From contig JABSPZ010000011.1 of NCBI GenBank assembly GCA_013213785.1, positions 1 to 64,000 of the forward strand: a DNA stretch of 64,000 nucleotides, read 5' to 3'. The notes beneath the pieces are model-generated. The model did not search any database and was not told the origin of the DNA. It was given only the letters and a program-made list of their open reading frames with translations. The DNA comes from Henriciella sp. (lineage in GTDB: Bacteria > Pseudomonadota > Alphaproteobacteria > Caulobacterales > Hyphomonadaceae). Positions 44,301 through 52,823 of the stretch are shown here, one piece after another. The first letter of the stretch is position 1. Each line of letters begins with the position of its first letter. The position numbers and the translations under genes are program-made.

Positions 44301-44331
44301 TGAACAATATGTCAATCGTTCAGAGTATAAT
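44301..44331 (+). promoter_or_regulatory. Putative promoter with overlapping operator upstream of the acyl-CoA dehydrogenase
   Basis: TGAACAATATGTCAATCGTTCA (44301-44322) is an imperfect palindrome with 7 of its 8 outer base pairs matching. It directly precedes a perfect TATAAT at 44326-44331, so a bound protein would cover the -35 region. A TetR-like fatty-acid or other regulator would fit; no regulator gene is adjacent. The spacer to any -35 hexamer is poor, which may mean activator dependence. Confidence 0.4.
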
Positions 44332-44469
44332 AATTGTGCTGCAAATGCGAAAGCTACTGTCAGGACGCGGCAGTAGGGCGCTCAAATTCCGAGTTTCATT
44401 GACGCGACGAAGCGGATTGTCGGTTTGCCCGCGGGATATATCCTCAAACTCATATGCAGGAGGGTACCC

Positions 44470-45747
44470 ATGGATTTCAACATCCCACAGGATATCGCGG
44501 ATTATTTGGGGGTTTTGGATCAGTTCATCGAGGATGAGATCAAACCGCTTGAACAAGAAGACGATAACATTCGGTTCTTCGATCATCGCCGCGAATGGGC
44601 CCGGACGGACTTTGAGAATGATGGTTTGCCACGCCCAGAGTGGGAGCAACTTCTTAGAGAGGCCAAACGGCGCGCGGACAAAGCAGGGCACTTTCGCTTT
44701 GCACTGCCTTCAGAATATGGTGGGCAAGATGGGTCCAATCTCGCTATGGCGATTATTCGGGAGCATCTGGCACGCAAAGGGTTAGGGCTGCATAACGATC
44801 TTCAGAACGAACATTCGATTGTCGCGAACTATCCGCAAATCCTCATGCTAAGAGATTTCGCGCGGCCGGAGCAAAAGCATCTCATTCAAGACGCGCTTGA
44901 TGGAAAGTTCATCGCTACGTTTGGTCTAACCGAGCCGGAGCATGGCTCTGATGCGACGCACATGGATACAGTGGCGAAACGCGAGACTCGCGACGGTGTA
45001 GATGGCTGGCTGATCAATGGCGAGAAGATGTGGACCACCGGCATGCATGTCGCCACGCATATGATGTGCTTCGTTCGCACGAGCGGAGATGATGGCGACG
45101 CACGCGGCATCAGCTGCCTACTCGTTCCAGCAGACGATCCTGGTGTAAAAATTGAAGAGTATCTTTGGACCTTCAACATGCCGACCGATCACCCGAGAGT
45201 GTCTTTGACGGATGTGTGGGTACCGGAAAGCGCTCTTTTTGGCCCAGCGGAAGGCGGCCTCGCATTGGCGCAGCACTTCGTCCATGAGAACCGCATCCGA
45301 CAAGCGGCGAGTTCTGTGGGAGCAGCGCTTTACTGTATCGACCAAAGCGTTGACTACGCCCAAGCGCGCAAACCGTTTGGCAAACCTCTCGCCGTGAATC
45401 AAGCGATACAATTCCCGCTCGTTGAATTGGCATCGGAGGCAGAAATGCTTCGCCTGCTGATTTTCAAGACAGCTTGGGAAATGGATCAAATGACCAAGCC
45501 CGAAGTGGCTCAGCGTCTGTCTGATAAGGTCTCTATGTGTAATTACCGCGCCAATCGCCTGTGTTGCAACGCAGCTGATCGGGCGATGCAGGTGCATGGC
45601 GGAATTGGATACTCGCGTCACAAGCCGTTTGAGCATATCTACCGCCACCATCGCCGCTACCGAATTACCGAAGGCAGCGAAGAGATCCAAATGCGGAAAG
45701 TTGCGGGTCACTTGTTTGGATTTATGGGTCCGAACAAACGCCGGTGA
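44470..45747 (+). CDS. Acyl-CoA dehydrogenase family protein (ACAD10/11-like)
   Basis: 425-aa flavoprotein oxidising acyl-CoA thioesters. N-terminal helical domain, FAD/substrate signature ATFGLTEPEHGSDATHMDT, beta-domain DGWLINGEKMWTTGMHVAT, and C-terminal ARKPFGKPLAVNQAIQF, MQVHGGIGYSRHKPFEHIYR and RITEGSEEIQMRKVAG, which includes the usual catalytic-base region. ATG at 44470 with AGGAGGG upstream. It is the lipid-oxidation enzyme of this region. Confidence 0.93.
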   Translation: MDFNIPQDIADYLGVLDQFIEDEIKPLEQEDDNIRFFDHRREWARTDFENDGLPRPEWEQLLREAKRRADKAGHFRFALPSEYGGQDGSNLAMAIIREHLARKGLGLHNDLQNEHSIVANYPQILMLRDFARPEQKHLIQDALDGKFIATFGLTEPEHGSDATHMDTVAKRETRDGVDGWLINGEKMWTTGMHVATHMMCFVRTSGDDGDARGISCLLVPADDPGVKIEEYLWTFNMPTDHPRVSLTDVWVPESALFGPAEGGLALAQHFVHENRIRQAASSVGAALYCIDQSVDYAQARKPFGKPLAVNQAIQFPLVELASEAEMLRLLIFKTAWEMDQMTKPEVAQRLSDKVSMCNYRANRLCCNAADRAMQVHGGIGYSRHKPFEHIYRHHRRYRITEGSEEIQMRKVAGHLFGFMGPNKRR

Positions 45748-45885
45748 TTTGAACTGAGCCATTCCCCCTCGCTAACGCCTCGGACCAACTCCCATAGCGG
45801 GAAATCCGCGCGAATTGGCACACACATTGCTCGCCCGAGACGCGAATTTTGCGTTTTTGTGCCAATTTGACCGGGGGACGGGCAA

Positions 45886-47106
45886 ATGTTTTTTCAGTGT
45901 CTCAATCAATGGAGGCAAGACAAGAGTGGGAACGTTGCCGTTCTTTTCGCGCTCGCGCTTGTTCCCATCTTAGTCGTCGTCGGTGCCGCCGTTGATATGT
46001 CGCGTCAGGTGAACGCCGACCGCCACCTTCAGTCGGCAATTGATGCTGCCTCCTTGGCGGGCGCCCGTGCAATGGAGGACGCGTCATTGACGGACGCTGA
46101 AATCCGCCAAATTGCTCTCAACTCGTTAGACGCCAATATGACCAGTGCGCATGACGACGTCGCTTGTACGAATTCGCGGGTAGCGATCGATCGAAACGCA
46201 GGGACAGTGCGCGTGACGTCGGACTGCACCATGGCAACGCTGATTGGTGGCACGATCACGCCGCACAGCATGGCGGTGGCGAATGGCGCGACATCTAAAG
46301 CAAACGTGACAAAGCTAGATCTTGCTTTGATGCTCGATGTATCCGGGTCTATGCGCGGATCCAAATTAGCCGATTTGAAAACGGCCGCGATCACTGCTGC
46401 GAACACATTGATCGATCCATCGACGGGTGACCGCGTTCGGATTTCGTTTGTATCTTACTCCACCGCAGTTAACGCTGGGATCTATGGCAATGCTGCGCTA
46501 GGGCGTCCGGCGAATGATGACAGAGATCGAGATGGGCTAAACAAAGTTTGTGTCTCTGAGCGAACCGGACTTGCGGCATGGGACGATGACGATCCGGGTT
46601 TCAATAAATGGGTCGGCGATGATGCAAGCTCTTGCCCAACGTCCAGCCTTCTGCCGCTGACCAGCAATCTCTCACTGTTCGAGCGCGAAATTAACAAGCT
46701 CACCGCCGGCGGATGGACCGCAGGACACTTGGGCATCGCTTGGTCTTGGTATCTTATCGCTCCCGATTGGAGCAGCATCTGGCCTTCGGACTCCGCGCCG
46801 CACAACTATACCGAGCCGCACACAATCAAAGCTGTGATCTTGATGACAGATGGACAATTCAACCGTCGTTATGAGCGCAGCCAGGGCAATAGTAACCAGC
46901 AGGCGCGTCGCCTGTGCCGTGAAATGCGTGATGAGAACGTGCTGGTGTACGCCGTCGCCTTCCAAGCGCCGAACAACGCAAAGAGAACGCTCAGAAACTG
47001 CGCCGGTGATGAGAGTCGTTTCTTCGACGCTGGCAATGGGAGCGAACTGCTCGATGCTTATGCAGCAATTGCCAGCCAATTGTCCGCTCTGACGATTGTC
47101 GACTAA
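45886..47106 (+). CDS. TadG-like pilus assembly protein with a VWA domain
   Basis: 406-aa protein. The N-terminal segment NQWRQDKSGNVAVLFALALV, with a single TM (about 17-38), matches the TadE/TadG pilin-like start. Residues about 145-400 form a von Willebrand factor A domain: the metal-ion site DVSGSMRGS (Asp-x-Ser-x-Ser), AVILMTDGQFNRRYE and a C-terminal region with SALTIVD. TadG proteins act in Flp pilus assembly. No other tad genes lie nearby, so this is a lone copy. Confidence 0.85.
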   Translation: MFFQCLNQWRQDKSGNVAVLFALALVPILVVVGAAVDMSRQVNADRHLQSAIDAASLAGARAMEDASLTDAEIRQIALNSLDANMTSAHDDVACTNSRVAIDRNAGTVRVTSDCTMATLIGGTITPHSMAVANGATSKANVTKLDLALMLDVSGSMRGSKLADLKTAAITAANTLIDPSTGDRVRISFVSYSTAVNAGIYGNAALGRPANDDRDRDGLNKVCVSERTGLAAWDDDDPGFNKWVGDDASSCPTSSLLPLTSNLSLFEREINKLTAGGWTAGHLGIAWSWYLIAPDWSSIWPSDSAPHNYTEPHTIKAVILMTDGQFNRRYERSQGNSNQQARRLCREMRDENVLVYAVAFQAPNNAKRTLRNCAGDESRFFDAGNGSELLDAYAAIASQLSALTIVD

Positions 47107-47174
47107 TACGCGCCGACGCGCTGACATTTGACTTGTCGCTGTTCCGGATTCGGACTAGCTAACGCTCATTAGAT

Positions 47175-47360
47175 CCGTTCCGGGAGAGAATCGAACTCCC
47201 GATCGCCGAAGGCGCAACCGCCCCGGAAACGCTCAGGCAAAAGGACCGGAACGGGTTCAACACGCTGGAAAGAGGCGCGCGGTACGCGGCAGCCTCGCCG
47301 AAGGAGCAAGCCCCTGACTTGATCAGGTGCGGAATCTCTCAGGCGCCAAGACAGCGGGGG
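47175..47360 (+). ncRNA. Tandem glycine riboswitch upstream of gcvT
   Basis: Two consecutive aptamers. The first (about 47175-47254) has CGGGAGAG, CGCCGAAGGCGCAACCGCC, then GCTCAGGCAAAAGGACCG, and closes with CCGTTCC/GGAACGG. The second (about 47262-47356) has GAAAGAGG, CTCGCCGAAGGAGCAAGCCCC, and GAATCTCTCAGGCGCC, and closes with GCTG/CAGC. The short linker between them allows co-operative binding. Such elements switch on glycine-degradation genes when glycine is high. It explains the 306-bp space before gcvT. Confidence 0.95.
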
Positions 47361-47412
47361 CAGCATAGGTCCGCTTTACGCGTGATCTGTCCTGCTTTGG
47401 AAGGCGCCGCCA

Positions 47413-48561
47413 TTGGCTGACCAAACCACTGAAACGCTAAGGCGCACGCCGCTTTACGATCTGCATGTTGAGCATGGCGGCAAGATGGTGCCGTTTGCGG
47501 GCTATGAAATGCCGGTCCAATTTGAGGGCGTGAAGCCCGAACACCTTTGGACCCGCGAGCATGCTGGCCTATTCGATGTCTCCCATATGGGACCGTGCTT
47601 TCTATTTCTGAAAGACGGCATGGGCGAACCAGGCGGACACGAGAAAATCTCGGCCGCGATTGAACGTTTGGTGCCAAGCAATATTGCGATCCTGAAACCT
47701 GGTCAGGGGCGTCTGTCGGTTTTGCTCAATGATCAAGGCGGGATCCTCGACGATCTCATCATCACGCGCATGCCAGGCATTGATGGCATGCTCTACATCG
47801 TCGTGAACGGTGCGGTGAAGGTTCAAGATTGGGCGCTTATGGAAGAGAAGCTCAGCGATGTTGCCTCTCTTCAGAAAGCGGATGATCGCATCCTTATGGC
47901 GCTGCAGGGACCGAAGGCAGAAGCTGTACTGGCTGATCACTTCCCAGAAGCCACCGATCTCACGTTCATGCGCTGCGCCTATCTTCAAAAAGGCGACGAG
48001 AAAATCATGCTCTCTCGATCGGGTTATACCGGCGAAGATGGCTATGAGCTTCTGCTGCCAAACAATGCGTTCGGGACCGGGCTCGTCAAAGAACTGCTCG
48101 CTGATGAGCGCGTAAAACCAATTGGCCTCGGTGCTCGCGATAGTTTGCGCCTCGAAGCTGGGCTTTGTTTGTACGGGCACGATATGGATGCGAGCCGCGA
48201 CCCCGTCGAAGCCGACCTAGGCTGGGTGATCCAAAAGTCGCGCCGCGAGCGAGCAGACTTTCCGGGCGCTGAGCGTATCCTGAAAGCCTTCTCTGATGGT
48301 CCCGCTGAAAAGCGTGTTGGCATCCAGCCGCTGGAACGCGCGCCGGCCCGCGAGGGCACGGAAATTCACGTGAATGGCGAGCGGGTCGGTATCGTGACGT
48401 CGGGCGGGTTTGGCCCAAGCGTCGATCGACCGATTGCTATGGGGTATGTCCGCGCGGATATAACCGCGCCGGGCACCAAGATTGACCTGATGGTCCGAGG
48501 CAAAGCCCGCGCAGCAGAGGTCTGCGCGCTGCCTTTCGTTCAACCAAATTACAAACGCTAA
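47413..48561 (+). CDS. gcvT: Glycine cleavage system aminomethyltransferase (T protein)
   Basis: 382-aa enzyme transferring the aminomethyl carbon from lipoyl-H protein to tetrahydrofolate. N-terminal [20 protein letters not shown] and [12 protein letters not shown], plus [20 protein letters not shown] and [20 protein letters not shown], are diagnostic. Start codon is TTG at 47413 with GGAAGG upstream; no ATG fits. First gene after the riboswitch. Confidence 0.96.
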   Translation: MADQTTETLRRTPLYDLHVEHGGKMVPFAGYEMPVQFEGVKPEHLWTREHAGLFDVSHMGPCFLFLKDGMGEPGGHEKISAAIERLVPSNIAILKPGQGRLSVLLNDQGGILDDLIITRMPGIDGMLYIVVNGAVKVQDWALMEEKLSDVASLQKADDRILMALQGPKAEAVLADHFPEATDLTFMRCAYLQKGDEKIMLSRSGYTGEDGYELLLPNNAFGTGLVKELLADERVKPIGLGARDSLRLEAGLCLYGHDMDASRDPVEADLGWVIQKSRRERADFPGAERILKAFSDGPAEKRVGIQPLERAPAREGTEIHVNGERVGIVTSGGFGPSVDRPIAMGYVRADITAPGTKIDLMVRGKARAAEVCALPFVQPNYKR

Positions 48562-48574
48562 CGGGGTGAGAGAG

Positions 48575-48946
48575 ATGAGCACTTATTTTACAGAAGACCA
48601 TGAATGGATTTCCGTCGACGGAGACACCGGCACAGTCGGAATTACCAAATACGCGGCTGAACAGCTCGGCGATGTTGTCTTCGTCGAAGTTCCAGAAGCT
48701 GGCGCCAGCTTCGGCAAAGGCGACGATATGGCGGTCGTCGAAAGCGTCAAAGCGGCGTCAGATGTCTACGCCCCAGTCGCTGGCGAAGTGACCGAAGGCA
48801 ATGGCGATCTCGCTGACGCACCTGAAACTGTCAACGAAGACCCAGAAGGCAAAGGCTGGTTCTGCAAGATCAAACTGAGTGACAAAGGTGATCTGGACGG
48901 TCTTATGGACGCCGACGCCTACAAGACGTTCTGTGAGGGGCTCTAA
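48575..48946 (+). CDS. gcvH: Glycine cleavage system H protein
   Basis: 123-aa carrier whose lipoyl-lysine shuttles the aminomethyl group. The lipoylation site is [15 protein letters not shown] with the Lys in place. N-terminal [13 protein letters not shown] and [20 protein letters not shown] are typical. The ATG at 48575 is preferred over an upstream GTG at 48566. Confidence 0.97.
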   Translation: MSTYFTEDHEWISVDGDTGTVGITKYAAEQLGDVVFVEVPEAGASFGKGDDMAVVESVKAASDVYAPVAGEVTEGNGDLADAPETVNEDPEGKGWFCKIKLSDKGDLDGLMDADAYKTFCEGL

Positions 48947-48951
48947 AACAG

Positions 48952-49578
48952 ATGCACCCGTCTTCGATCTTCCATACGGATGCTGACGCGGCGCGTGCGA
49001 TTATCGCGCAAAGTCCGCTCGCAACGATTGCTGCCAATGGGGCTGATGGACCCGTGGTTGCGGTCGTGCCGCTGGTATGGAGCGAGGACTCGTCCAAACT
49101 GATCGGCCATGTAGCGCGCACCAATGCCTTTTGGGACGCGCTGCAAGACCAGACCCCAACCGTCACGGCGGTGTTCCGAGGCGAGGATGCCTACGTGTCC
49201 GCATCGGCTTATCCGTCGAAAGCCGCGCACGGCAAAGTGGTGCCAACCTGGAACTACATCGCTGCTGAGGCGCGCGGTGAGCTGACTTTCAAAACGGATC
49301 TCAACGCGATCCGCGACAGTGTTTCGGTGCTGTCTGATCATATGGAAGCCGAGCGCGAAACGCCTTGGGCCGTCACCGATGCGCCGGAACGTCATATCGA
49401 CAAGCTCGCAAACGCGATTGTCGCCTTTGAGATCAGCGTCACCGCCCTCAAAGGCGTCCGCAAGCTAAGTCAAAACAAGAGTGTAACAGATCGAGCGGGC
49501 GTGGTGTCTGACTTGATGAAACACGATGCCAGAGCTCAGCGCCTGGCCAATGAAATGAACCTGGAGACCCGAGCATGA
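48952..49578 (+). CDS. PaiB-type FMN-binding protein inside the gcv operon
   Basis: 208-aa protein. [49 protein letters not shown] and the late [19 protein letters not shown] match the FMN-binding negative transcriptional regulator (PaiB) family, split-barrel flavin-binding proteins. Despite that name, DNA binding is not obvious. It lies 5 bp after gcvH and overlaps gcvPA by 4 bp (ATGA), so it is co-translated with glycine-cleavage genes. Its role with glycine is unknown. Confidence 0.85.
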   Translation: MHPSSIFHTDADAARAIIAQSPLATIAANGADGPVVAVVPLVWSEDSSKLIGHVARTNAFWDALQDQTPTVTAVFRGEDAYVSASAYPSKAAHGKVVPTWNYIAAEARGELTFKTDLNAIRDSVSVLSDHMEAERETPWAVTDAPERHIDKLANAIVAFEISVTALKGVRKLSQNKSVTDRAGVVSDLMKHDARAQRLANEMNLETRA

Positions 49579-50918
49579 GATATTTGCCCCTGACCCCAGA
49601 AGATCGTACGGCGATGCTGAATACAATCGGCGCCGCTTCGGTCGATGATTTCTATGAGGATGTGCCGCAAAGTGCGCGTCTTGATGGACAGATCAATGAC
49701 CTGCCGGATCATCAAGGCGAATTGGCGGTTGACCGTCATATGGCGCAGCTTGCTGGAAAGAACCGGACTGCCAGTGATGGACCATTCTTTGTCGGAGCAG
49801 GGGCGTATAAGCACCATGTGCCCGCCAGCGTGGACATGATCATTCAGCGCTCAGAATTCTTGACCACATATACGCCGTATCAACCGGAAATCGCGCAAGG
49901 CACGCTCCAGACCTTGTTCGAATTCCAGACCCAAGTCGCGGCCATGACCGCGATGGATGTCGCCAATGCGAGTATGTATGATGGCTCGACCGCCTGCGCT
50001 GAGGCAGCGGTCATGGCCTGCCGTGTCACGCGCCGAAAGAAAGTCGTGCTGTCGGGGGGGCTGCATCCTCATTACGCCGCTGCGACCCGCCTTCTGTGTG
50101 AGGCCCAAGGGATTGAAGTTGTCCAACTACCCCCTGCAATCGATGGCGAGCTTGAGCTTGCGAGCAATATCGATGACGCGACAGCCTGTGTGATCGGTCA
50201 GTCGCCAAACGTCTTCGGAACGGTCACTGACCTGTCACCGGTTGCGGACGCTGCGCATGCGCAAAAAGCACTCTTGGTAAGTGTCTTCACCGAAGCGGTT
50301 TCGCTTGGCTTGGTTACACCTCCTGGTGAAATGGGCGCTGACATTGCGGTGGGTGAGGGGCAGTCGATTGGTAACCCGCTGACCTTTGGCGGGCCCTATG
50401 TCGGCCTCTTCGCTTGCACCCAGAAACTGGTGCGCCAGATGCCGGGACGGCTCTGCGGTGAGACTGTCGATGCGGATGGTGAGCGTGGCTTCGTGCTAAC
50501 GCTTTCCACCCGCGAGCAGCACATTCGACGGGACAAAGCGACGTCAAATATTTGTACAAATTCCGGGCTTTGCGCGCTGGCCTTCACCTCTCACATGACC
50601 TTGCTTGGCGGCAAAGGGTTCAAGCAATTGGCGGAGCTCAATCACGAAGCCGCTTGCGATTTGGCGGACGCTTTGGAAGCGGTTCCCGGGGTTGAGATCC
50701 TCACCCCGCGCTTCTTCAACGAGTTCGCGTTCCAGACGCCTGTCGATGCTGAAGCGGTGCTCGCCATGCTCGACGAGCGCGGCGTCCTCGGCGGCGTCCG
50801 CGTTAGCCGTATGCTGCCAGAGGCCGGTATGGGCAATGTCATCCTCGCCGCAGCGACGGAATGCACAACACAAGACGATATCGCTGCATATGCGGCCGCG
50901 CTGAAGGAGGTGATCTAA
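49575..50918 (+). CDS. gcvPA: Glycine dehydrogenase (decarboxylating) subunit 1 (P protein, alpha)
   Basis: 447-aa N-terminal-type half of the PLP-dependent P protein. [54 protein letters not shown] and [20 protein letters not shown] are hallmarks. The PLP lysine is in the other subunit. Its end overlaps the small ORF by 1 base (TAATG). Confidence 0.96.
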   Translation: MRYLPLTPEDRTAMLNTIGAASVDDFYEDVPQSARLDGQINDLPDHQGELAVDRHMAQLAGKNRTASDGPFFVGAGAYKHHVPASVDMIIQRSEFLTTYTPYQPEIAQGTLQTLFEFQTQVAAMTAMDVANASMYDGSTACAEAAVMACRVTRRKKVVLSGGLHPHYAAATRLLCEAQGIEVVQLPPAIDGELELASNIDDATACVIGQSPNVFGTVTDLSPVADAAHAQKALLVSVFTEAVSLGLVTPPGEMGADIAVGEGQSIGNPLTFGGPYVGLFACTQKLVRQMPGRLCGETVDADGERGFVLTLSTREQHIRRDKATSNICTNSGLCALAFTSHMTLLGGKGFKQLAELNHEAACDLADALEAVPGVEILTPRFFNEFAFQTPVDAEAVLAMLDERGVLGGVRVSRMLPEAGMGNVILAAATECTTQDDIAAYAAALKEVI

Positions 50919-51253
50919 TGGAAAGTGTGATCGCCCAGCGCGATGTGGAAGTTGAAACAAATAACGAGCTGGTCCCAGGGAATATCCAAGTGTTCGCACC
51001 GCAACTTCATACTCAGGAGAGACCTAAAGCAGATTATTGGGGGTGCAGAGTGGCCGTGAACTTCGGCTCGTATACTCGTTCGAGAGAGATCTTTGGCGAG
51101 GACTCTTTTCAAGCTCTTCTACTCGCGCTCAAAATGGTCCCGACCGAGATTGAATTTTCCCCTGCTTTCCGAAATGGGAAACTGAGACTTTGGGGAAATC
51201 CGCTTACGAGCACTTCGGAAGTATTCGACTGGAAACCACGGGGAGAAGCATAA
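50918..51253 (+). CDS. Small protein inserted between gcvPA and gcvPB, DUF6968-like
   Basis: 111-aa protein, not a known glycine-cleavage component. It has RPKADYWGCRVAVNFGSYTR followed by FGEDSFQALLLALKMVPTEI, a W-x-C then GxDxxQALxLAL pattern recalling, from memory, the DUF6968 family. Ribosome binding site AAGGAGG lies eight bases before the ATG. Both ends overlap neighbours by one base (TAATG), so it is tightly coupled to gcvPA and gcvPB. Four of eight arginines use AGA, unlike the CGC/CGT use of its neighbours, suggesting acquisition from outside. A modulator of the P protein is possible but unproven. Confidence 0.8.
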   Translation: MESVIAQRDVEVETNNELVPGNIQVFAPQLHTQERPKADYWGCRVAVNFGSYTRSREIFGEDSFQALLLALKMVPTEIEFSPAFRNGKLRLWGNPLTSTSEVFDWKPRGEA

Positions 51254-52821
51254 TGGGAATGCAAACGATTGGACGACCAACAGCCCCTATCACAGCGATG
51301 GGTGGTGAGGCGCAGACTGTCTCAGGCTCGAAAGGCCTGATGCAACATGAAGATCTTATCTTCGAAGTTGGCGCGACAGATAAAACTGGCGTCGATTTGC
51401 CGGAGCCAAAAGGCAAAGCGTCTCGTCTTGGCGGAGTTACACGGAAAGCAGATACGGGTTTACCAGGCCTCTCAGAGCCAGAAGCCGTGCGCCACTATAT
51501 GCGCCTTAGCCAGAAGAATTATGCCATCGACCTTGGTCTGTTCCCGCTCGGCTCGTGCACGATGAAGCACAATCCGCGTTTGAACGAGAAAGCGGCCCGT
51601 ATGGCGGGCTTTGCTGATGTTCACCCGATGCAGCCGCAGCGGACCGTGCAAGGCGCGCTGGAGCTGATCGATGAGCTCGCGACCTGGCTGAAAACGCTGA
51701 CGGGTATGCCAGCGGTGGCGATGAGCCCGAAAGCAGGCGCGCACGGAGAGCTATGCGGGATGCTGTCCATTCGTCAGGCGCTGATTGCGCGCGGCGAGGG
51801 CGATACGCGTAAGCGCGTACTGGTGCCTGCCTCAGCGCACGGCACCAATCCGGCCACCGCGATTCAATGCGGGTTTATTGTCGACGAGATCGCCGCTGAC
51901 ACGCGCGGTCGCGTCGATATGGCGGATCTGAAGTCCAAGCTAGAAATCACGGACGATATTGCCGGCATTATGCTGACCAATCCGAACACGTGCGGATTGT
52001 TTGAGACTGATATCAAAGAGATTGCCGATCTGATACACGCGGCGGGAGGCTACTTCTATTGTGATGGCGCCAACTTCAATGCGATTGTCGGGCGGGTTCG
52101 CCCGGGCGATCTTGGCGTCGACGCGATGCATATCAACCTGCACAAGACCTTCTCGACGCCGCATGGCGGCGGTGGACCGGGTTCTGGTCCAACGGTGCTG
52201 TCTGACGCGTTGGCGCCTTATGCGCCGGTGCCTTATGTCGTGAAAGACCAGGATGGTTTCCACTTGGTCGAGGCGGCTGAGGGCGAAGCTTCAGAAGCAT
52301 TTGGCCGTATGGTCGCTTTCCATGGGCAAATGGGCATGTTCGTGCGTGCGCTTACATACATGCTGAGCCACGGTGCGGATGGCCTGAAACAAGTCGCCGA
52401 AGACGCTGTTCTGAACGCCAACTATGTCCAGGCACGTCTGAAGGGTGTCATGACGCCAGCCTTTGATGGCTATTGTATGCACGAGGCGCTGTTTTCTGAT
52501 GAGTTTACGGCAGACGGGATTGAGACCATCGATATTGCCAAAGCGCTGATCGATGAGGGCTACCACCCAATGACCATGTATTTCCCATTGGTCGTCCATG
52601 GTGCGATGCTGATCGAGCCGACAGAGACAGAGAGCAAGCAAGAGCTGGATCGTTTCTGTGATGCGCTGGCTAGCGTCGCAACACGCGCGGCAGCGGGTGA
52701 CGAAGCCATGAAGGGTGCGCCTTACCTCGCGCCTAAGAAACGCTTGGACGAAACCCGTGCGGCGCGCAAACCCATCCTGAAATGGACGCCGCCTGCTCCA
52801 GAAGCGATTGCTGCGGAATAG
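51253..52821 (+). CDS. gcvPB: Glycine dehydrogenase (decarboxylating) subunit 2 (P protein, beta)
   Basis: 522-aa catalytic half of P protein. LGLFPLGSCTMKHNPRLNEK, SPKAGAHGELCGMLSIRQAL, PASAHGTNPATAIQCG and the PLP-lysine segment NLHKTFSTPHGGGGPGSGP are conserved. ATG at 51253 overlaps the small ORF's stop; the frame is open upstream to 51190 but that part lies within the small ORF. Last gene of the gcv operon. Confidence 0.96.
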   Translation: MGMQTIGRPTAPITAMGGEAQTVSGSKGLMQHEDLIFEVGATDKTGVDLPEPKGKASRLGGVTRKADTGLPGLSEPEAVRHYMRLSQKNYAIDLGLFPLGSCTMKHNPRLNEKAARMAGFADVHPMQPQRTVQGALELIDELATWLKTLTGMPAVAMSPKAGAHGELCGMLSIRQALIARGEGDTRKRVLVPASAHGTNPATAIQCGFIVDEIAADTRGRVDMADLKSKLEITDDIAGIMLTNPNTCGLFETDIKEIADLIHAAGGYFYCDGANFNAIVGRVRPGDLGVDAMHINLHKTFSTPHGGGGPGSGPTVLSDALAPYAPVPYVVKDQDGFHLVEAAEGEASEAFGRMVAFHGQMGMFVRALTYMLSHGADGLKQVAEDAVLNANYVQARLKGVMTPAFDGYCMHEALFSDEFTADGIETIDIAKALIDEGYHPMTMYFPLVVHGAMLIEPTETESKQELDRFCDALASVATRAAAGDEAMKGAPYLAPKKRLDETRAARKPILKWTPPAPEAIAAE

Positions 52822-52823
52822 AC

